The notes under the pieces: model-generated
Databases searched by the model: none
Told to the model about the DNA's origin: nothing
What the model saw: the letters and a program-made list of their open reading frames with translations, nothing else
Made by a program: the position numbers and the translations under genes
Assembly: GCF_019351435.1 (NCBI RefSeq)
Contig: NZ_JAHWYN010000002.1
Span: forward strand, 124,001-188,000
Length of the DNA: 64,000 bases
Reading direction: 5' to 3'
Source: Flavobacterium taihuense
GTDB taxonomy: Bacteria > Bacteroidota > Bacteroidia > Flavobacteriales > Flavobacteriaceae
Shown: in pieces, positions 18,735 to 28,103 of the stretch
Layout: each line of letters starts with the position of its first letter
Position numbering within the stretch: position 1 is the first letter of the stretch

Positions 18735-20087
18735 TTAGTTTAATAGGGTTTTAAGTTCTCCTTTTGATTTGATTAATGATATTTCTGCTATTTTGTAGGC
18801 TAGTACTGCTCTGGTATAATTGTTCTGTGCTTCAAGTGATGCGTTTTCGGCATCCAATAAATCAGTTAATGATGCTAATCCTTGTAGATAATTGTTTTTG
18901 GTGTTTTTCAAAATCTCTCCAGCCAAACGCATATTTTCTTTTTGATTTCCGATGGTTATAATGTTGTTCTCGATTTGAGTTTTTGCATTTCTGTAATCTA
19001 AATCAAGGGAAAGCTGTGTGTCTTTAATATCTTCTTGAAGTGTTCTGATGTCAACATCAGCTTGTCTTACTCTGGCGCGGGTTCCAAAACCGGTAAAAAT
19101 AGGTACTCTCAAATTCAATCCAATTGCAGAGTAATCCGACCAATAAACACCATCAGCAGGTTTTGCGAAAAGCGGCATCTCTGGTCCTTGTCCTATGTAG
19201 TTGTATCCAGCCACCAAAGAAAGTGTTGGGTAATATTCGGCTTTAATGGCAGTTTTTTGAAATTGCAATAATTCTTCTTGTTTTTTCAAAAGCAAATATT
19301 CCGTTCTGTTTTCAGTATTTGGTGCTTCAGATAGTGCTGCAGGGGTTGCTTCAAATTCTGTTTTTGGAATCACGATTTCAGTTTCAATAGGCATTCCCAT
19401 AAAAAACTTCAATGCATTTTCCTGTAATTGAATTTGGTTTATGATTTGTTGACGATCCGTATCAATGTTTGACATTTTTACAATGATTCGGTCCAAGTCA
19501 ATTTTTTTAGCCAAACCATTATCAAATTGCCCTTTTACAATGTCGCGAACCTTTGAGGTATTCACATAATTGCTGTCCAATAAAGCCAATCTTTCGCGTT
19601 GTACATAAACAGAGTAGTAATTGTTGGCTACTTTTTCAATTACCTGTTCTTCCGTTAATTGATTGTTGATTTGATAAAATTCACGAGTGGTTTGCGCCGC
19701 TCTCAATCCTGTAAAAACAGATTGGTCAAAAATCGTTTGGCTCAATGAAACTCCTGCACCGGATGTCCATTTTTGACCAAAAGAAGCCTGAATGGTAGTT
19801 CCTGGTGCGCCAAAAGCAGATCCGTCGATTACATTGGTTTGTAAAATAGGATTATAGGTTAAGCTTCCGTTTGCATGTATTTGTGGTAAAGCTCTTGAAC
19901 GAACTTCTTCGATTTGGTATTCACTGTTTTCAACACTTAATCTTGCTTTTTTAGCATCGGCTTTGTTCTCAAGCGCATAGGTAATTGCCGCTTTTAACGT
20001 AAGCGGATTTGTTGCTGTTGTGCTTACCACTTGGGATTGTGCAGTGAGAGCAAAGGTTAAGAATGTTAATAAAAGTATTCTCTTCAT
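18735..20087 (-). CDS. TolC-family outer membrane efflux protein, operon 2
   Basis: Outer-membrane channel of pump 2, 450 aa, with a signal peptide ending near TAQSQ (residue 19). Two long-helix efflux repeats are visible (VANNYYSVYVQRERLALLDS; TLQEDIKDTQLSLDLDYRN). The C-terminal helix TDLLDAENASLEAQNNYTRA is typical. Its ATG overlaps the tetR2 stop by 4 nt (ATGA), giving translational coupling as in operon 1. Confidence 0.93.
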   Translation of the reverse strand: MKRILLLTFLTFALTAQSQVVSTTATNPLTLKAAITYALENKADAKKARLSVENSEYQIEEVRSRALPQIHANGSLTYNPILQTNVIDGSAFGAPGTTIQASFGQKWTSGAGVSLSQTIFDQSVFTGLRAAQTTREFYQINNQLTEEQVIEKVANNYYSVYVQRERLALLDSNYVNTSKVRDIVKGQFDNGLAKKIDLDRIIVKMSNIDTDRQQIINQIQLQENALKFFMGMPIETEIVIPKTEFEATPAALSEAPNTENRTEYLLLKKQEELLQFQKTAIKAEYYPTLSLVAGYNYIGQGPEMPLFAKPADGVYWSDYSAIGLNLRVPIFTGFGTRARVRQADVDIRTLQEDIKDTQLSLDLDYRNAKTQIENNIITIGNQKENMRLAGEILKNTKNNYLQGLASLTDLLDAENASLEAQNNYTRAVLAYKIAEISLIKSKGELKTLLN

Positions 20088-20683
20088 GATAAAGTTGGAT
20101 TTTGTAATTGTTTTTCTAGTTCTATTATTCCACTAGGTGTTGCCATTGCTCTAGTGTGATATTCTAATGCTTCTAATTCTAATTTCTGTGATTCTTTTTC
20201 GGAACTCGTCATTCCGTGAATGCTGAAAATAAGGTTGTAATAAAATTTAACATAGATGTCGATATCCAAATTTTCTCGGTACAAACCCTGTTGAATTCCT
20301 TTTTCAATGTTTTGTTTAAAGACCGTGTTGCATTCGTTTATTTCCCTGGACATTACCTTGTCATAGATTTCAGGGTAGTGCTTTTTCAATTGATGCGCAG
20401 GCGAAGCTTCTCCAGATTTAAACATTTCCTTGAACATCTTTTTGATTTCAAAATTTTCTTTGATTGCATTATAATTTTTTGCTGCGATCGTATCAATGCT
20501 TTCATGAATTGTTTTATGGACCATCTCAGTGCTTTCCTCAATCAGAATTTCTTTGTTACAAAAAAATTTGTAAATCGTTTTTTTTGAAATGCACATTTCA
20601 CAGGCAATATCATCCATGGTCACACTCTTAAAACCAAGTTTCAAGAAGAGTTCTGTTGCTTTAGAAATAATTTTTTCTTTCAT
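20084..20683 (-). CDS. TetR/AcrR family regulator (TetR2)
   Basis: Probable repressor of RND operon 2, 199 aa, closely similar to TetR1 through the whole N-terminal domain (MDDIACEMCISKKTIYKFF) and most of the ligand domain (NECNTVFKQNIEKGIQQGLY). No GGAAAC-N16-GTTTCC palindrome is present in the 100 bp directly upstream. The two palindromes nearby lie ahead of yceI, so tetR2 may be read from the yceI promoter. With identical recognition helices, cross-regulation between the two pumps is likely. Confidence 0.92.
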   Translation of the reverse strand: MKEKIISKATELFLKLGFKSVTMDDIACEMCISKKTIYKFFCNKEILIEESTEMVHKTIHESIDTIAAKNYNAIKENFEIKKMFKEMFKSGEASPAHQLKKHYPEIYDKVMSREINECNTVFKQNIEKGIQQGLYRENLDIDIYVKFYYNLIFSIHGMTSSEKESQKLELEALEYHTRAMATPSGIIELEKQLQNPTLS

Positions 20684-20787
20684 TTTATGGGTAACTTATT
20701 GTAATTAATATTTTGAAATAATACAGGAAAAGTTAGTTATCAAATGAGACTTAGTTTGTTATTATGCTTTATAAGAACTGCTTATTC

Positions 20788-21309
20788 TTAATGTGAAAAT
20801 TCCAAGTTGGCAATAAGTTTAATGTCTCTGCCGATCGGGTGACCCCCATTTGGTGAAAGAATATTGTAATTCAGTCCAAATTCTTTACGGTTGATGTTTC
20901 CCGTAATTTCAAAAGAGGCTTTTTGAACACCATTGTAATTATTGAATCCAATAAACTCAGTGTCCAGTTCAACAACTTTCGTAATGTTCTTAATAGTCAA
21001 AAAGCCTTTTAGAAAATTGATGTTTTTATTGATTTTCTGGAAAGAGGTCGATTTGAATTGAATTAAAGGAGTTTCATCTTCTTCAAAAAGGTCGGTAAAT
21101 TTTGGATCTTTATTTTTTTGAATCGAATTGGATTCTTTGTCATTTACATTTAATGAAAATTCAATGGAGGCGTCTTCCACTTCGTCGTTTTGTATCGCCA
21201 CGTGTCCTTTGAAATTGTTTTTGTTTCCAGGCATGTACCCGATTAGAGAATGTCTAGATTTTATTAATACGTCTGATTGGTTTGAATCAATTGCCCATTC
21301 ATTTTCCAT
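20788..21309 (-). CDS. YceI family protein
   Basis: Lipocalin-like YceI-domain protein, about 173 aa from the start chosen here. The family binds isoprenoid-type lipids in several known structures; the role here is unknown. Motifs: WAIDSNQSDVLIKSRHSLIG at the start, then FLTIKNITKVVELDTEF and NRKEFGLNYN. I chose ATG 21309 because the preceding 28 codons of the longer frame have no family similarity and overlap the operator region. There is no clear signal peptide, so it may be cytoplasmic. It is on the same strand as tetR2 and 104 bp ahead of it, behind two TetR-type operators. The link to a polyprenyl synthase on the other side (21610) may be meaningful. Confidence 0.85.
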   Translation of the reverse strand: MENEWAIDSNQSDVLIKSRHSLIGYMPGNKNNFKGHVAIQNDEVEDASIEFSLNVNDKESNSIQKNKDPKFTDLFEEDETPLIQFKSTSFQKINKNINFLKGFLTIKNITKVVELDTEFIGFNNYNGVQKASFEITGNINRKEFGLNYNILSPNGGHPIGRDIKLIANLEFSH

Positions 21310-21378
21310 GGTTCTTATTTTTAGTAATGTTATTTCCTGATGTTTTGTTTTATAAAATTTTGATAGTGCAAATACAAT

Positions 21379-21406
21379 GGAAACTTTAAACACTAATATA
21401 GTTTCT
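21379..21406 (-). promoter_or_regulatory. TetR-type operator, yceI-proximal
   Basis: GGAAAC-N16-GTTTCT, identical in arm spacing to the tetR1 operator. A flanking GTGCAAATA resembles the -7 region of the tetR1 promoter but has TGTATTTG on the minus strand, a poorer match. Confidence 0.55.
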
Positions 21407-21422
21407 TTTGTTTTTGATATCG

Positions 21423-21462
21423 CAAATGTAAGTAGGAAACTTTAAATACCAATAAAGTTTCC
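21423..21462 (-). promoter_or_regulatory. yceI promoter with TetR-type operator
   Basis: Palindrome GGAAAC-N16-GTTTCC at 21435-21462. On the minus strand TTGG and TACATTTG (-7, 21423-21430) are 18 bp apart, so the operator overlies a Bacteroidota-type promoter about 107 bp upstream of yceI. Confidence 0.6.
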
Positions 21463-21609
21463 AATGTTTTTTTATAATTATTTTATAAGGAAAAACTATG
21501 AGGTAATTTTTACACTGATTTGCAATCTGATAATTAAGATTTGAATTGTATCTTTGAGCCTTTATATTCGAGACAAAAGACTACGAAAAAGTAAACTAGA
21601 CCTTATTTT

Positions 21610-22584
21610 ATGCACGCTATTCATCAGTATCAAGAATTTTTTATAAGCTATTTAGAAAATCAAAAGATTAATAAAGAACCCAAAAATCTATACGAACCTA
21701 TAGACTACATATTGAGTTTGGGAGGAAAAAGAATGCGTCCAGTCTTGACATTGATGACTACTGAGGTGTTTAATGCCGATTATAAGGAAGCACTTCCAGC
21801 TGCTATGGCTGTCGAGGTTTTTCATAATTTTTCTTTGGTACATGATGATATTATGGATGGCGCACCTTTACGAAGAGGTTCACCAACCGTTCATGAAAAA
21901 TGGAATACCAATACAGGAATACTTTCGGGTGATGCCATGTTGATTTTGGCTTATCAATATTTTGAGCAATATGAGCCAGCTGTTTTTAGGGACTTGGCTA
22001 AGTTGTTTAGCAAGACAGCTCTCGAAGTTTGTGAAGGTCAACAATGGGATGTCGATTTTGAAATTCGAAAAGATGTTACCATTCCGGAATATCTCAAAAT
22101 GATAGAATATAAAACGGCTGTTTTGGTAGCGGCAGCGATGAAAATGGGTGCTATTATTGCCAATGCATCCGAAGAAAATGCCAATTTGATTTATGATTTC
22201 GGACTTCATCTGGGATTGGCTTTCCAATTGCAGGATGATTATTTAGATGCTTTTGGTGACCCGGAAACTTTTGGAAAACAGGTGGGAGGTGATATAATCG
22301 AAAATAAAAAAACCTATTTGTATTTGAAAGCAGTCGAGTTTTCGGATTCCAAACAGGCGCAGCAATTGAATGATTTATTTGCAGTTCATTCTGATGACAA
22401 TGACTCAAAAATAAACGAGGTTAAGACTATTTTTAATCAATCTGGAGCATCCGCAGCTACGCAAGACGCCATAAAAGAATATACCTTTAAAGCATTTGAA
22501 ACTTTAAAAAAAATGGATATTGAACTTTCTAAAAAGCAGATGCTAAGAGCTTTTGGTGAAAACCTAATGGGAAGGAAGGTCTAG
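21610..22584 (+). CDS. Polyprenyl diphosphate synthase family protein
   Basis: Trans-isoprenyl diphosphate synthase, 324 aa, condensing isopentenyl diphosphate with an allylic diphosphate for quinone or lipid carriers. The first Asp-rich motif HDDIMD is at residues 78-83 followed by RRGSPTVH; the second, LQDDYLDAFGD, is at about residue 209. The GGKRMRP motif near residue 38 binds diphosphate. The two residues ahead of the first DDxxD region are not bulky enough to fix chain length by eye, so farnesyl, geranylgeranyl or longer products are all possible. Transcribed away from yceI. Confidence 0.92.
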   Translation: MHAIHQYQEFFISYLENQKINKEPKNLYEPIDYILSLGGKRMRPVLTLMTTEVFNADYKEALPAAMAVEVFHNFSLVHDDIMDGAPLRRGSPTVHEKWNTNTGILSGDAMLILAYQYFEQYEPAVFRDLAKLFSKTALEVCEGQQWDVDFEIRKDVTIPEYLKMIEYKTAVLVAAAMKMGAIIANASEENANLIYDFGLHLGLAFQLQDDYLDAFGDPETFGKQVGGDIIENKKTYLYLKAVEFSDSKQAQQLNDLFAVHSDDNDSKINEVKTIFNQSGASAATQDAIKEYTFKAFETLKKMDIELSKKQMLRAFGENLMGRKV

Positions 22585-22590
22585 GATTTA

Positions 22591-22733
22591 AGATTTTAGA
22601 ATGCAGATTTTAAGATTTTTGAAATTCTGCATTTCATTAAGCGAAATTATTTTTAAATCATAAATCGTCACAACGAGCCTGAAATGCGAATAGGCGAAAC
22701 AATCATCATCCTGAAATCTGCATTCTAAAATCT
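22591..22733. repeat. Intergenic inverted repeat with perfect 20-bp arms
   Basis: The 20 nt at 22591-22610 (AGATTTTAGAATGCAGATTT) are the exact reverse complement of 22714-22733, with about 103 nt between them. Pairing continues imperfectly outward. It lies between the polyprenyl synthase and the following small gene and could be a MITE-like or REP-like element, or a hairpin in the joint mRNA. Confidence 0.75.
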
Positions 22734-22749
22734 ACAATCTAAAATCACC

Positions 22750-23103
22750 ATGTTTATAGAACCAAAAAATACTGATTTACTACTCCAGGAAGCGGAGAAA
22801 GAAACGCTTTATGTTAATTTGATTGTTCAATTGAATAAGGATTTTAATTTGGCAAACGAAGCAGTGGATTTTCCTGTAAGTCTGAGTCCAGACGAATTAA
22901 AAATACAATTACACGAGAAGGTATACCGACTTATTCAGTATAAATTCGCAGAGTATCTCAATTTGCTATACATCATTGATGTTTCTGAAGAAGAAGTTAA
23001 AAAACTCGATGGTTCTGATTTAGTCATTCTTGCAGAACAAGTCGCTTTTTTAATCTTAAAAAGAGAATGGCAAAAAGTATGGTTCAGGAATAAATATAAG
23101 TAA
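22750..23103 (+). CDS. Conserved hypothetical protein (117 aa)
   Basis: I do not recognise a named family. A small, soluble, mostly helical protein: an acidic N-terminal half (TDLLLQEAEKETLYVNLIVQ) and a C-terminal region with hydrophobic repeats (LVILAEQVAFLILKREW). There is no signal peptide or membrane segment. It follows the polyprenyl synthase on the same strand across a 165-bp gap containing a long inverted repeat. Codon use is like its neighbours, so it is probably a real gene. Confidence 0.7.
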   Translation: MFIEPKNTDLLLQEAEKETLYVNLIVQLNKDFNLANEAVDFPVSLSPDELKIQLHEKVYRLIQYKFAEYLNLLYIIDVSEEEVKKLDGSDLVILAEQVAFLILKREWQKVWFRNKYK

Positions 23104-23123
23104 AGATTCTAAGTTGTTGCTAA

Positions 23124-23196
23124 ACTGAGATTATAAGAGTTTGAGAATGATTTGGTCTTAGGAACTCAGTATCTCATAACCTTAGTTGTTTTTTAA
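23124..23196 (+). terminator. Possible terminator hairpin
   Basis: An imperfect stem, ACTGAGATTATAAGAG against CTCATAACCTTAGT, is followed by TGTTTTTT. It lies downstream of the 117-aa gene and before the convergent beta-barrel gene. Confidence 0.4.
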
Positions 23197-23243
23197 TATA
23201 CCGTTAGTACTTTAGTGCTTCAGAATATCAGCAACTTTCAAAA

Positions 23244-23795
23244 TTAAAAATAAGCTCTCACAAAAGGCATAAGAGCATCGCCATATACATTGTCATTTTC
23301 GTCGTACAATACATTATAAGCAAGCCCTACTGTTACGTTTCCAGTACGATAACCCGCTCCAAGAAACAAAGCAGTATTCCAAAACTGATCAGTAAAACCA
23401 CTTTGTCCATAATAGGATTCATAATGATTGTTAACGTAGGATTCATTCAGGTTTATTGAAAATTGGATTTGTGGAATCGGATTAATGAAGGTGAGTATGC
23501 TCGCACCATAGATTCCTGAATCGTAATAATTTTTAGAAGAAACATAACTGCCTTGAAGGCCTAAGCCAGTAGCCAAGTATGGATTTACATTATAAATGGC
23601 ACTCGGAGCGACAGAGATTTCGGTATACCCACTACCAAAACTTAACCCTAATCCACCACCAAATTGTACATTTTCCCAAAACGGACTCCTCGATTGTGGA
23701 GTTTGCTGGTATTGAGCTATTACGTTTTCGTAAAAAAACAAGGTGAAAAAGATGAAAAGGTACTTTGTTAGGGAGGAAAAGGTTGATTTTTTCAT
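23244..23795 (-). CDS. Outer-membrane beta-barrel-like protein upstream of sucA
   Basis: Secreted protein of about 183 aa with a signal peptide (TKYLFIFFTLFFYENVIAQ) and a Gly/aromatic-rich, alternating beta pattern (FGGGLGLSFGSG, ATGLGLQGSYV, LFLGAGYRTGNVTVGLAYN) ending in a C-terminal FVRAYF, typical of small outer-membrane barrels. Flavobacterial orthologs next to sucA are, as I recall, sometimes labelled alpha-ketoglutarate decarboxylase, which is almost certainly an annotation carried over from the neighbour; nothing enzymatic is visible. Start chosen at ATG 23795 (MKKSTF) because the basic n-region then directly precedes the hydrophobic segment. Divergent from sucA. Confidence 0.75.
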   Translation of the reverse strand: MKKSTFSSLTKYLFIFFTLFFYENVIAQYQQTPQSRSPFWENVQFGGGLGLSFGSGYTEISVAPSAIYNVNPYLATGLGLQGSYVSSKNYYDSGIYGASILTFINPIPQIQFSINLNESYVNNHYESYYGQSGFTDQFWNTALFLGAGYRTGNVTVGLAYNVLYDENDNVYGDALMPFVRAYF

Positions 23796-23914
23796 GCTAG
23801 AAGCTTTTTTTAACAAATTTTTACGTAAAAGTACGTAAAAAAATAGATTTAAATAATTTGCTTTATCGTATTTTTGCCGGACTATTTAACAAAAGTATAT
23901 TCAATAACAATATT

Positions 23915-26704
23915 ATGGATAGGTTTTCATTTTTAAACGCAGCTCATACCGAATTTTTCTCGCAATTATACGATCAATATTTAGAAAATCCAGATAGTGT
24001 AGAACCTAGCTGGAGAAGTTTTTTTCAAGGTTTTGACTTTGGAATGACGACTTATAATGATGAAAATCAAGTTGCCTATACTACAAACGTTGCGCCGAGT
24101 ACAGCAGTTTCAAGTGCAGTTGAATGCGCTCCAATTTCGGATAAACTTCAAAAAGAATTTAAGGTTATTAAATTAATTGAAGGATACCGTAGTCGCGGTC
24201 ACTTATTTACAAAAACCAATCCTGTAAGAGAGAGAAGAATATATTTGCCTTCACTTGATCTTGAAAATTTTGGCCTTTCAGATTCTGACTTAGATACTGT
24301 TTTTGATGCAGCCAAAGTAATTGGTGTACAACCAACAACGTTGAGAGATATTATCGGACATTTGGATACGATTTATTGTCAACACATTGGAATTGAATAT
24401 ATATACATTCGTAAGCCGGAAGTCGTAGAATGGATTCAAAAGAAATTGAGAATCAACGATAATAAACCAAGTTTTTCTGCTGAAGAAAAGAAAGCTATTC
24501 TTTATAAATTAAATCAAGCAGTTTCTTTTGAGAACTTTTTGCATACTAAATATGTAGGTCAAAAACGTTTCTCGCTAGAAGGAGGTGAATCTATAATTCC
24601 GGCACTTGATGCTTTAATTGAAAAAGCTGCCGATAAAGGTGTAGAGCAATTCGTTATGGGAATGGCTCACCGTGGTCGTTTGAACGTTTTGGCCAATATT
24701 TTCGGAAAATCAACTCAAGACATTTTTGGTGAATTTGACGGTAAAGATTATGATCAAGAATATTTTGATGGTGACGTAAAATACCACCTAGGTCTTACAG
24801 CTGATAAAGTAACAAGATCCGGTAAAAAAATCAACATTAATTTGGCTCCAAATCCTTCGCATCTTGAAACAGTGGGTGCAGTTATCGAAGGTATTACAAG
24901 AGCAAAACAAGATAAATATTTTCCAGATGATTTTTCCAAAGTTTTACCTATCGCCGTTCACGGAGATGCTGCAATTGCAGGACAAGGTATTTTGTATGAA
25001 ATCATTCAGATGGCTCAATTGGATGGGTATAAAACCGGAGGAACCATTCATATCGTAATTAATAACCAAGTTGGTTTTACAACTAATTATCTTGATGCAC
25101 GATCCTCTACTTATTGTACCGATGTAGCCAAAGTAACTTTGTCACCAGTATTACACGTAAATTCAGATAATGCAGAAGCTGTTGTTCATGCCATGGCGTT
25201 TGCGTTGGATTTCAGAATGGAGTTTGGTCGTGACGTATTTATTGATTTATTAGGATATAGAAAATACGGTCATAACGAAGGGGATGAACCTCGTTTTACG
25301 CAACCGGTATTGTATAAAATCATTTCAAAACATCAAAATCCACGAGATATTTATGCCGAAAAATTATTGGCAGAACGTGTTATAGATGCTTCTTATGTAA
25401 ATGCATTAGAAAAAGAATATAAAAAAGATCTTGAAGAGAACTTAGAAGCGTCCCGTAAAAAAGATTTGACTATTATTACTCCATTTATGAAAAATGAATG
25501 GAACGGATTTAAACAAGTTACTGATAAGAAAATGCTTGAAAAAGTGGATACTTCTTATCCAAGAGAAGAGTTGACTAAGATTGCAGATGTAATTTGCAAC
25601 TTGCCAGCCGATAAAAAGTTTATCAGTAAAATCCAAAAATTAATCAACGATAGAAAAACAATGTTTTTTGAAAGCAATAAGTTAGACTGGGCTATGGCCG
25701 AGCATTTAGCTTATGGTTCATTGTTGAAAGAAGGGTACGATGTTCGTATTTCGGGACAAGATGTCGAGCGTGGTACTTTTTCACACCGTCATGCGGTTGT
25801 AAAAGTAGAGGATTCTGAAGAAGAAGTTACATTATTAAGTAATTTAGAAGGTGCGACAGGTAAGTTTCATATCTTCAATTCACTATTGTCGGAATATGGA
25901 GTTCTTGGTTTTGACTATGGATATGCTTTGGCAAGTCCAAAAACCTTGACCATTTGGGAAGCACAATTTGGTGATTTCAGTAATGGAGCCCAAATTATGA
26001 TTGACCAATACATCTCTTGTGGAGAAGACAAATGGAACAATCAAAACGGAATCGTATTGTTATTGCCTCACGGTTACGAAGGGCAAGGAGCAGAACACTC
26101 CTCAGCAAGAATGGAGCGTTATTTGCAACTTTGTGCCAGACAAAATATGTATGTTGCCGATTGTACAACACCTGCGAATTTCTACCATTTGTTGAGAAGA
26201 CAAATGAAAACCAATTTCCGCAAACCACTTATAGTTTTTACACCTAAGAGCTTGTTGCGTGATCCAAGAGTAGTTTCGCCAGTAGAAGATTTTGCCACTG
26301 GAAGTTTTCAGGAAACATTCGATGATGTGACCGTAAATAAAGCGGATGTGAAAAGTCTAGTTTTCTGTACAGGTAAATTCTATTATGATATTACAGCCGA
26401 ACGTGAGAAAAATGGCCGTAATGATGTGGCTGTTGTTCGTATCGAACAGTTGTTCCCATTACCAGTCGAGCAATTAAAAGCCATCATCGCACAATATCCA
26501 AATGCAGACGATTATGTTTGGGCTCAAGAAGAACCTAAAAACATGGGAGCTTACAGTTATATGTTAATGAATTTTGATTTGGTAAAATGGAGATTGGCTT
26601 CGCTAAAAGCCTATGCTGCACCAGCTGCAGGAAGTTATACCAGAGCAAAACGCCGCCAGGCTGATGCTATCAGAATGGTATTTGACAAGAATTTATTTAG
26701 ATAG
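23915..26704 (+). CDS. sucA: 2-oxoglutarate dehydrogenase E1 component
   Basis: Thiamine-diphosphate-dependent E1 of the 2-oxoglutarate dehydrogenase complex (TCA cycle), 929 aa. The N-terminus MDRFSFLNAAHTEFFSQLY with NPDSVEPSWRSFF is the region that docks to E2. Visible active-site and cofactor segments are MGMAHRGRLNVLANI, HGDAAIAGQGILYE, IVINNQVGFTT and YGHNEGDEPRFTQP; the C-terminal transketolase domain has LLPHGYEGQGAEHSSARMER. Start set at ATG 23915 because the upstream 19 codons are not family-like. The E2 gene follows 82 bp downstream. Confidence 0.97.
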   Translation: MDRFSFLNAAHTEFFSQLYDQYLENPDSVEPSWRSFFQGFDFGMTTYNDENQVAYTTNVAPSTAVSSAVECAPISDKLQKEFKVIKLIEGYRSRGHLFTKTNPVRERRIYLPSLDLENFGLSDSDLDTVFDAAKVIGVQPTTLRDIIGHLDTIYCQHIGIEYIYIRKPEVVEWIQKKLRINDNKPSFSAEEKKAILYKLNQAVSFENFLHTKYVGQKRFSLEGGESIIPALDALIEKAADKGVEQFVMGMAHRGRLNVLANIFGKSTQDIFGEFDGKDYDQEYFDGDVKYHLGLTADKVTRSGKKININLAPNPSHLETVGAVIEGITRAKQDKYFPDDFSKVLPIAVHGDAAIAGQGILYEIIQMAQLDGYKTGGTIHIVINNQVGFTTNYLDARSSTYCTDVAKVTLSPVLHVNSDNAEAVVHAMAFALDFRMEFGRDVFIDLLGYRKYGHNEGDEPRFTQPVLYKIISKHQNPRDIYAEKLLAERVIDASYVNALEKEYKKDLEENLEASRKKDLTIITPFMKNEWNGFKQVTDKKMLEKVDTSYPREELTKIADVICNLPADKKFISKIQKLINDRKTMFFESNKLDWAMAEHLAYGSLLKEGYDVRISGQDVERGTFSHRHAVVKVEDSEEEVTLLSNLEGATGKFHIFNSLLSEYGVLGFDYGYALASPKTLTIWEAQFGDFSNGAQIMIDQYISCGEDKWNNQNGIVLLLPHGYEGQGAEHSSARMERYLQLCARQNMYVADCTTPANFYHLLRRQMKTNFRKPLIVFTPKSLLRDPRVVSPVEDFATGSFQETFDDVTVNKADVKSLVFCTGKFYYDITAEREKNGRNDVAVVRIEQLFPLPVEQLKAIIAQYPNADDYVWAQEEPKNMGAYSYMLMNFDLVKWRLASLKAYAAPAAGSYTRAKRRQADAIRMVFDKNLFR

Positions 26705-26719
26705 AAAAAATTGTTTCAG

Positions 26720-26760
26720 GTTTAAAGTTTCAGGGTTAATAACAATTTGAAACTTTAAAC
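26720..26760. repeat. Intercistronic inverted repeat between sucA and sucB
   Basis: GTTTAAAGTTTC (26720-26731) and GAAACTTTAAAC (26749-26760) are perfectly complementary with a 17-nt loop. Without a T-tract it is not an obvious terminator; it may adjust E1:E2 ratio or mRNA stability. Confidence 0.65.
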
Positions 26761-26786
26761 AATTTAAACTTTTAAACAGAAATTGT

Positions 26787-28013
26787 ATGATTTTAGAAAT
26801 GAAAGTCCCATCACCAGGGGAATCAATCAAAGAAGTAGAAATTGCAACTTGGTTAGTAAAGGACGGAGATTATGTAGAAAAAGACCAAGCTATTGCTGAG
26901 GTTGATTCAGACAAAGCAACTCTTGAATTACCAGCAGAAGTAAGCGGAATTATCACGCTAAAAGCGGAAGAAGGAGATACTGTTGCTGTTGGAGCAGTAG
27001 TTTGCCTTATAGATACTGACGGAGCTAAGCCAGCGGGTGTCACACCAGTTGCTGAAGTTGCCAAAGCGGTGGAAGCACCAAAACCGGAAGTAAAAGCAGA
27101 AGCGCCAAAGGCGGCTCCTGTTGTAGCTTCTTACGCAGCGGGAACGCCATCTCCGGCGGCTAAAAAAATATTAGAAGAGAAAAACATTGCTCCAGCTGCT
27201 GTTACAGGAACTGGAAAAGCAGGAAGAATCACCAAAGAGGATGCGGTAAATGCAGTACCATCTATGGGAACTCCTACTGGAGGATCTCGTGGTACCGAAA
27301 GAACGAAGTTATCTATGTTGCGTCGTAAAGTAGCCGAAAGATTAGTGGCTGCCAAAAACGAAACAGCGATGTTGACTACTTTCAACGAAGTAAACATGAC
27401 ACCTATCAATAACTTGCGTAATGAATACAAAGATGCGTTCAAGGCAAAGCACGGTGGTGTTGGTTTAGGATACATGTCATTCTTTACCAAAGCGGTTACA
27501 AGAGCATTGCAATTGTATCCAGACGTAAACTCTATGATGGACGGTGATCATAAAATTGCTTTCGATTTTTGCGATATTTCCATTGCGGTTTCAGGGCCAA
27601 AAGGATTGATGGTTCCTGTAGTTCGTAATGCCGAAAATTTGACTTTCCGTGGAATTGAAGCAGATATCAAACGTTTGGCTATCAAAGCGCGTGACGGACA
27701 AATCACAGTTGATGATATGACTGGAGGAACATTCACGATTACCAATGGTGGTGTTTTTGGAAGTATGTTATCTACGCCAATCATCAACCCTCCTCAATCA
27801 GGAATTCTTGGAATGCATAATATTATCGAGCGTCCTATTGCCGTAAACGGAAAAGTGGAAATTCACCCAATGATGTATGTTGCACTTTCTTATGACCACA
27901 GAATTATCGATGGTCGTGAGTCTGTTGGTTTCTTGGTTGCTGTAAAAGAAGCTTTAGAAAACCCAGTAGAATTGCTTTGTGATAACAATCCTAAAAAAGC
28001 ATTTGAATTGTAA
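26787..28013 (+). CDS. sucB: Dihydrolipoyllysine-residue succinyltransferase (E2 of 2-oxoglutarate dehydrogenase)
   Basis: E2 core of the 2-oxoglutarate dehydrogenase complex, 408 aa. One lipoyl domain (residues 2-76) carries the lipoylated Lys43 in [14 protein letters not shown]. An Ala/Pro/Lys-rich linker (about 78-115) follows, then the peripheral-subunit-binding domain ([13 protein letters not shown]...GRITKEDAV, about 118-152) and the catalytic acyltransferase domain with the active-site [11 protein letters not shown] near residue 375. Follows sucA in the same operon. A terminator lies 22 bp after its stop. Confidence 0.97.
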   Translation: MILEMKVPSPGESIKEVEIATWLVKDGDYVEKDQAIAEVDSDKATLELPAEVSGIITLKAEEGDTVAVGAVVCLIDTDGAKPAGVTPVAEVAKAVEAPKPEVKAEAPKAAPVVASYAAGTPSPAAKKILEEKNIAPAAVTGTGKAGRITKEDAVNAVPSMGTPTGGSRGTERTKLSMLRRKVAERLVAAKNETAMLTTFNEVNMTPINNLRNEYKDAFKAKHGGVGLGYMSFFTKAVTRALQLYPDVNSMMDGDHKIAFDFCDISIAVSGPKGLMVPVVRNAENLTFRGIEADIKRLAIKARDGQITVDDMTGGTFTITNGGVFGSMLSTPIINPPQSGILGMHNIIERPIAVNGKVEIHPMMYVALSYDHRIIDGRESVGFLVAVKEALENPVELLCDNNPKKAFEL

Positions 28014-28033
28014 TTCAATAAATTCATAAATAG

Positions 28034-28070
28034 CAAAAACCGTTTAGAAAATTTTCTAAACGGTTTTTGT
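28034..28070 (+). terminator. Rho-independent terminator of sucAB
   Basis: AAAAACCGTTTAGAAAA pairs with TTTTCTAAACGGTTTTT; a compact hairpin immediately downstream of sucB. Confidence 0.9.
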
Positions 28071-28103
28071 TTGTTTATTTGTCTTAACTAACCAATTCTA
28101 TTT

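Noticed and set aside
23244..23795. Alpha-ketoglutarate decarboxylase activity for the gene upstream of sucA
   Set aside because: The protein has a signal peptide and a beta-barrel pattern and no thiamine or decarboxylase motif; such a name would come from its neighbour.
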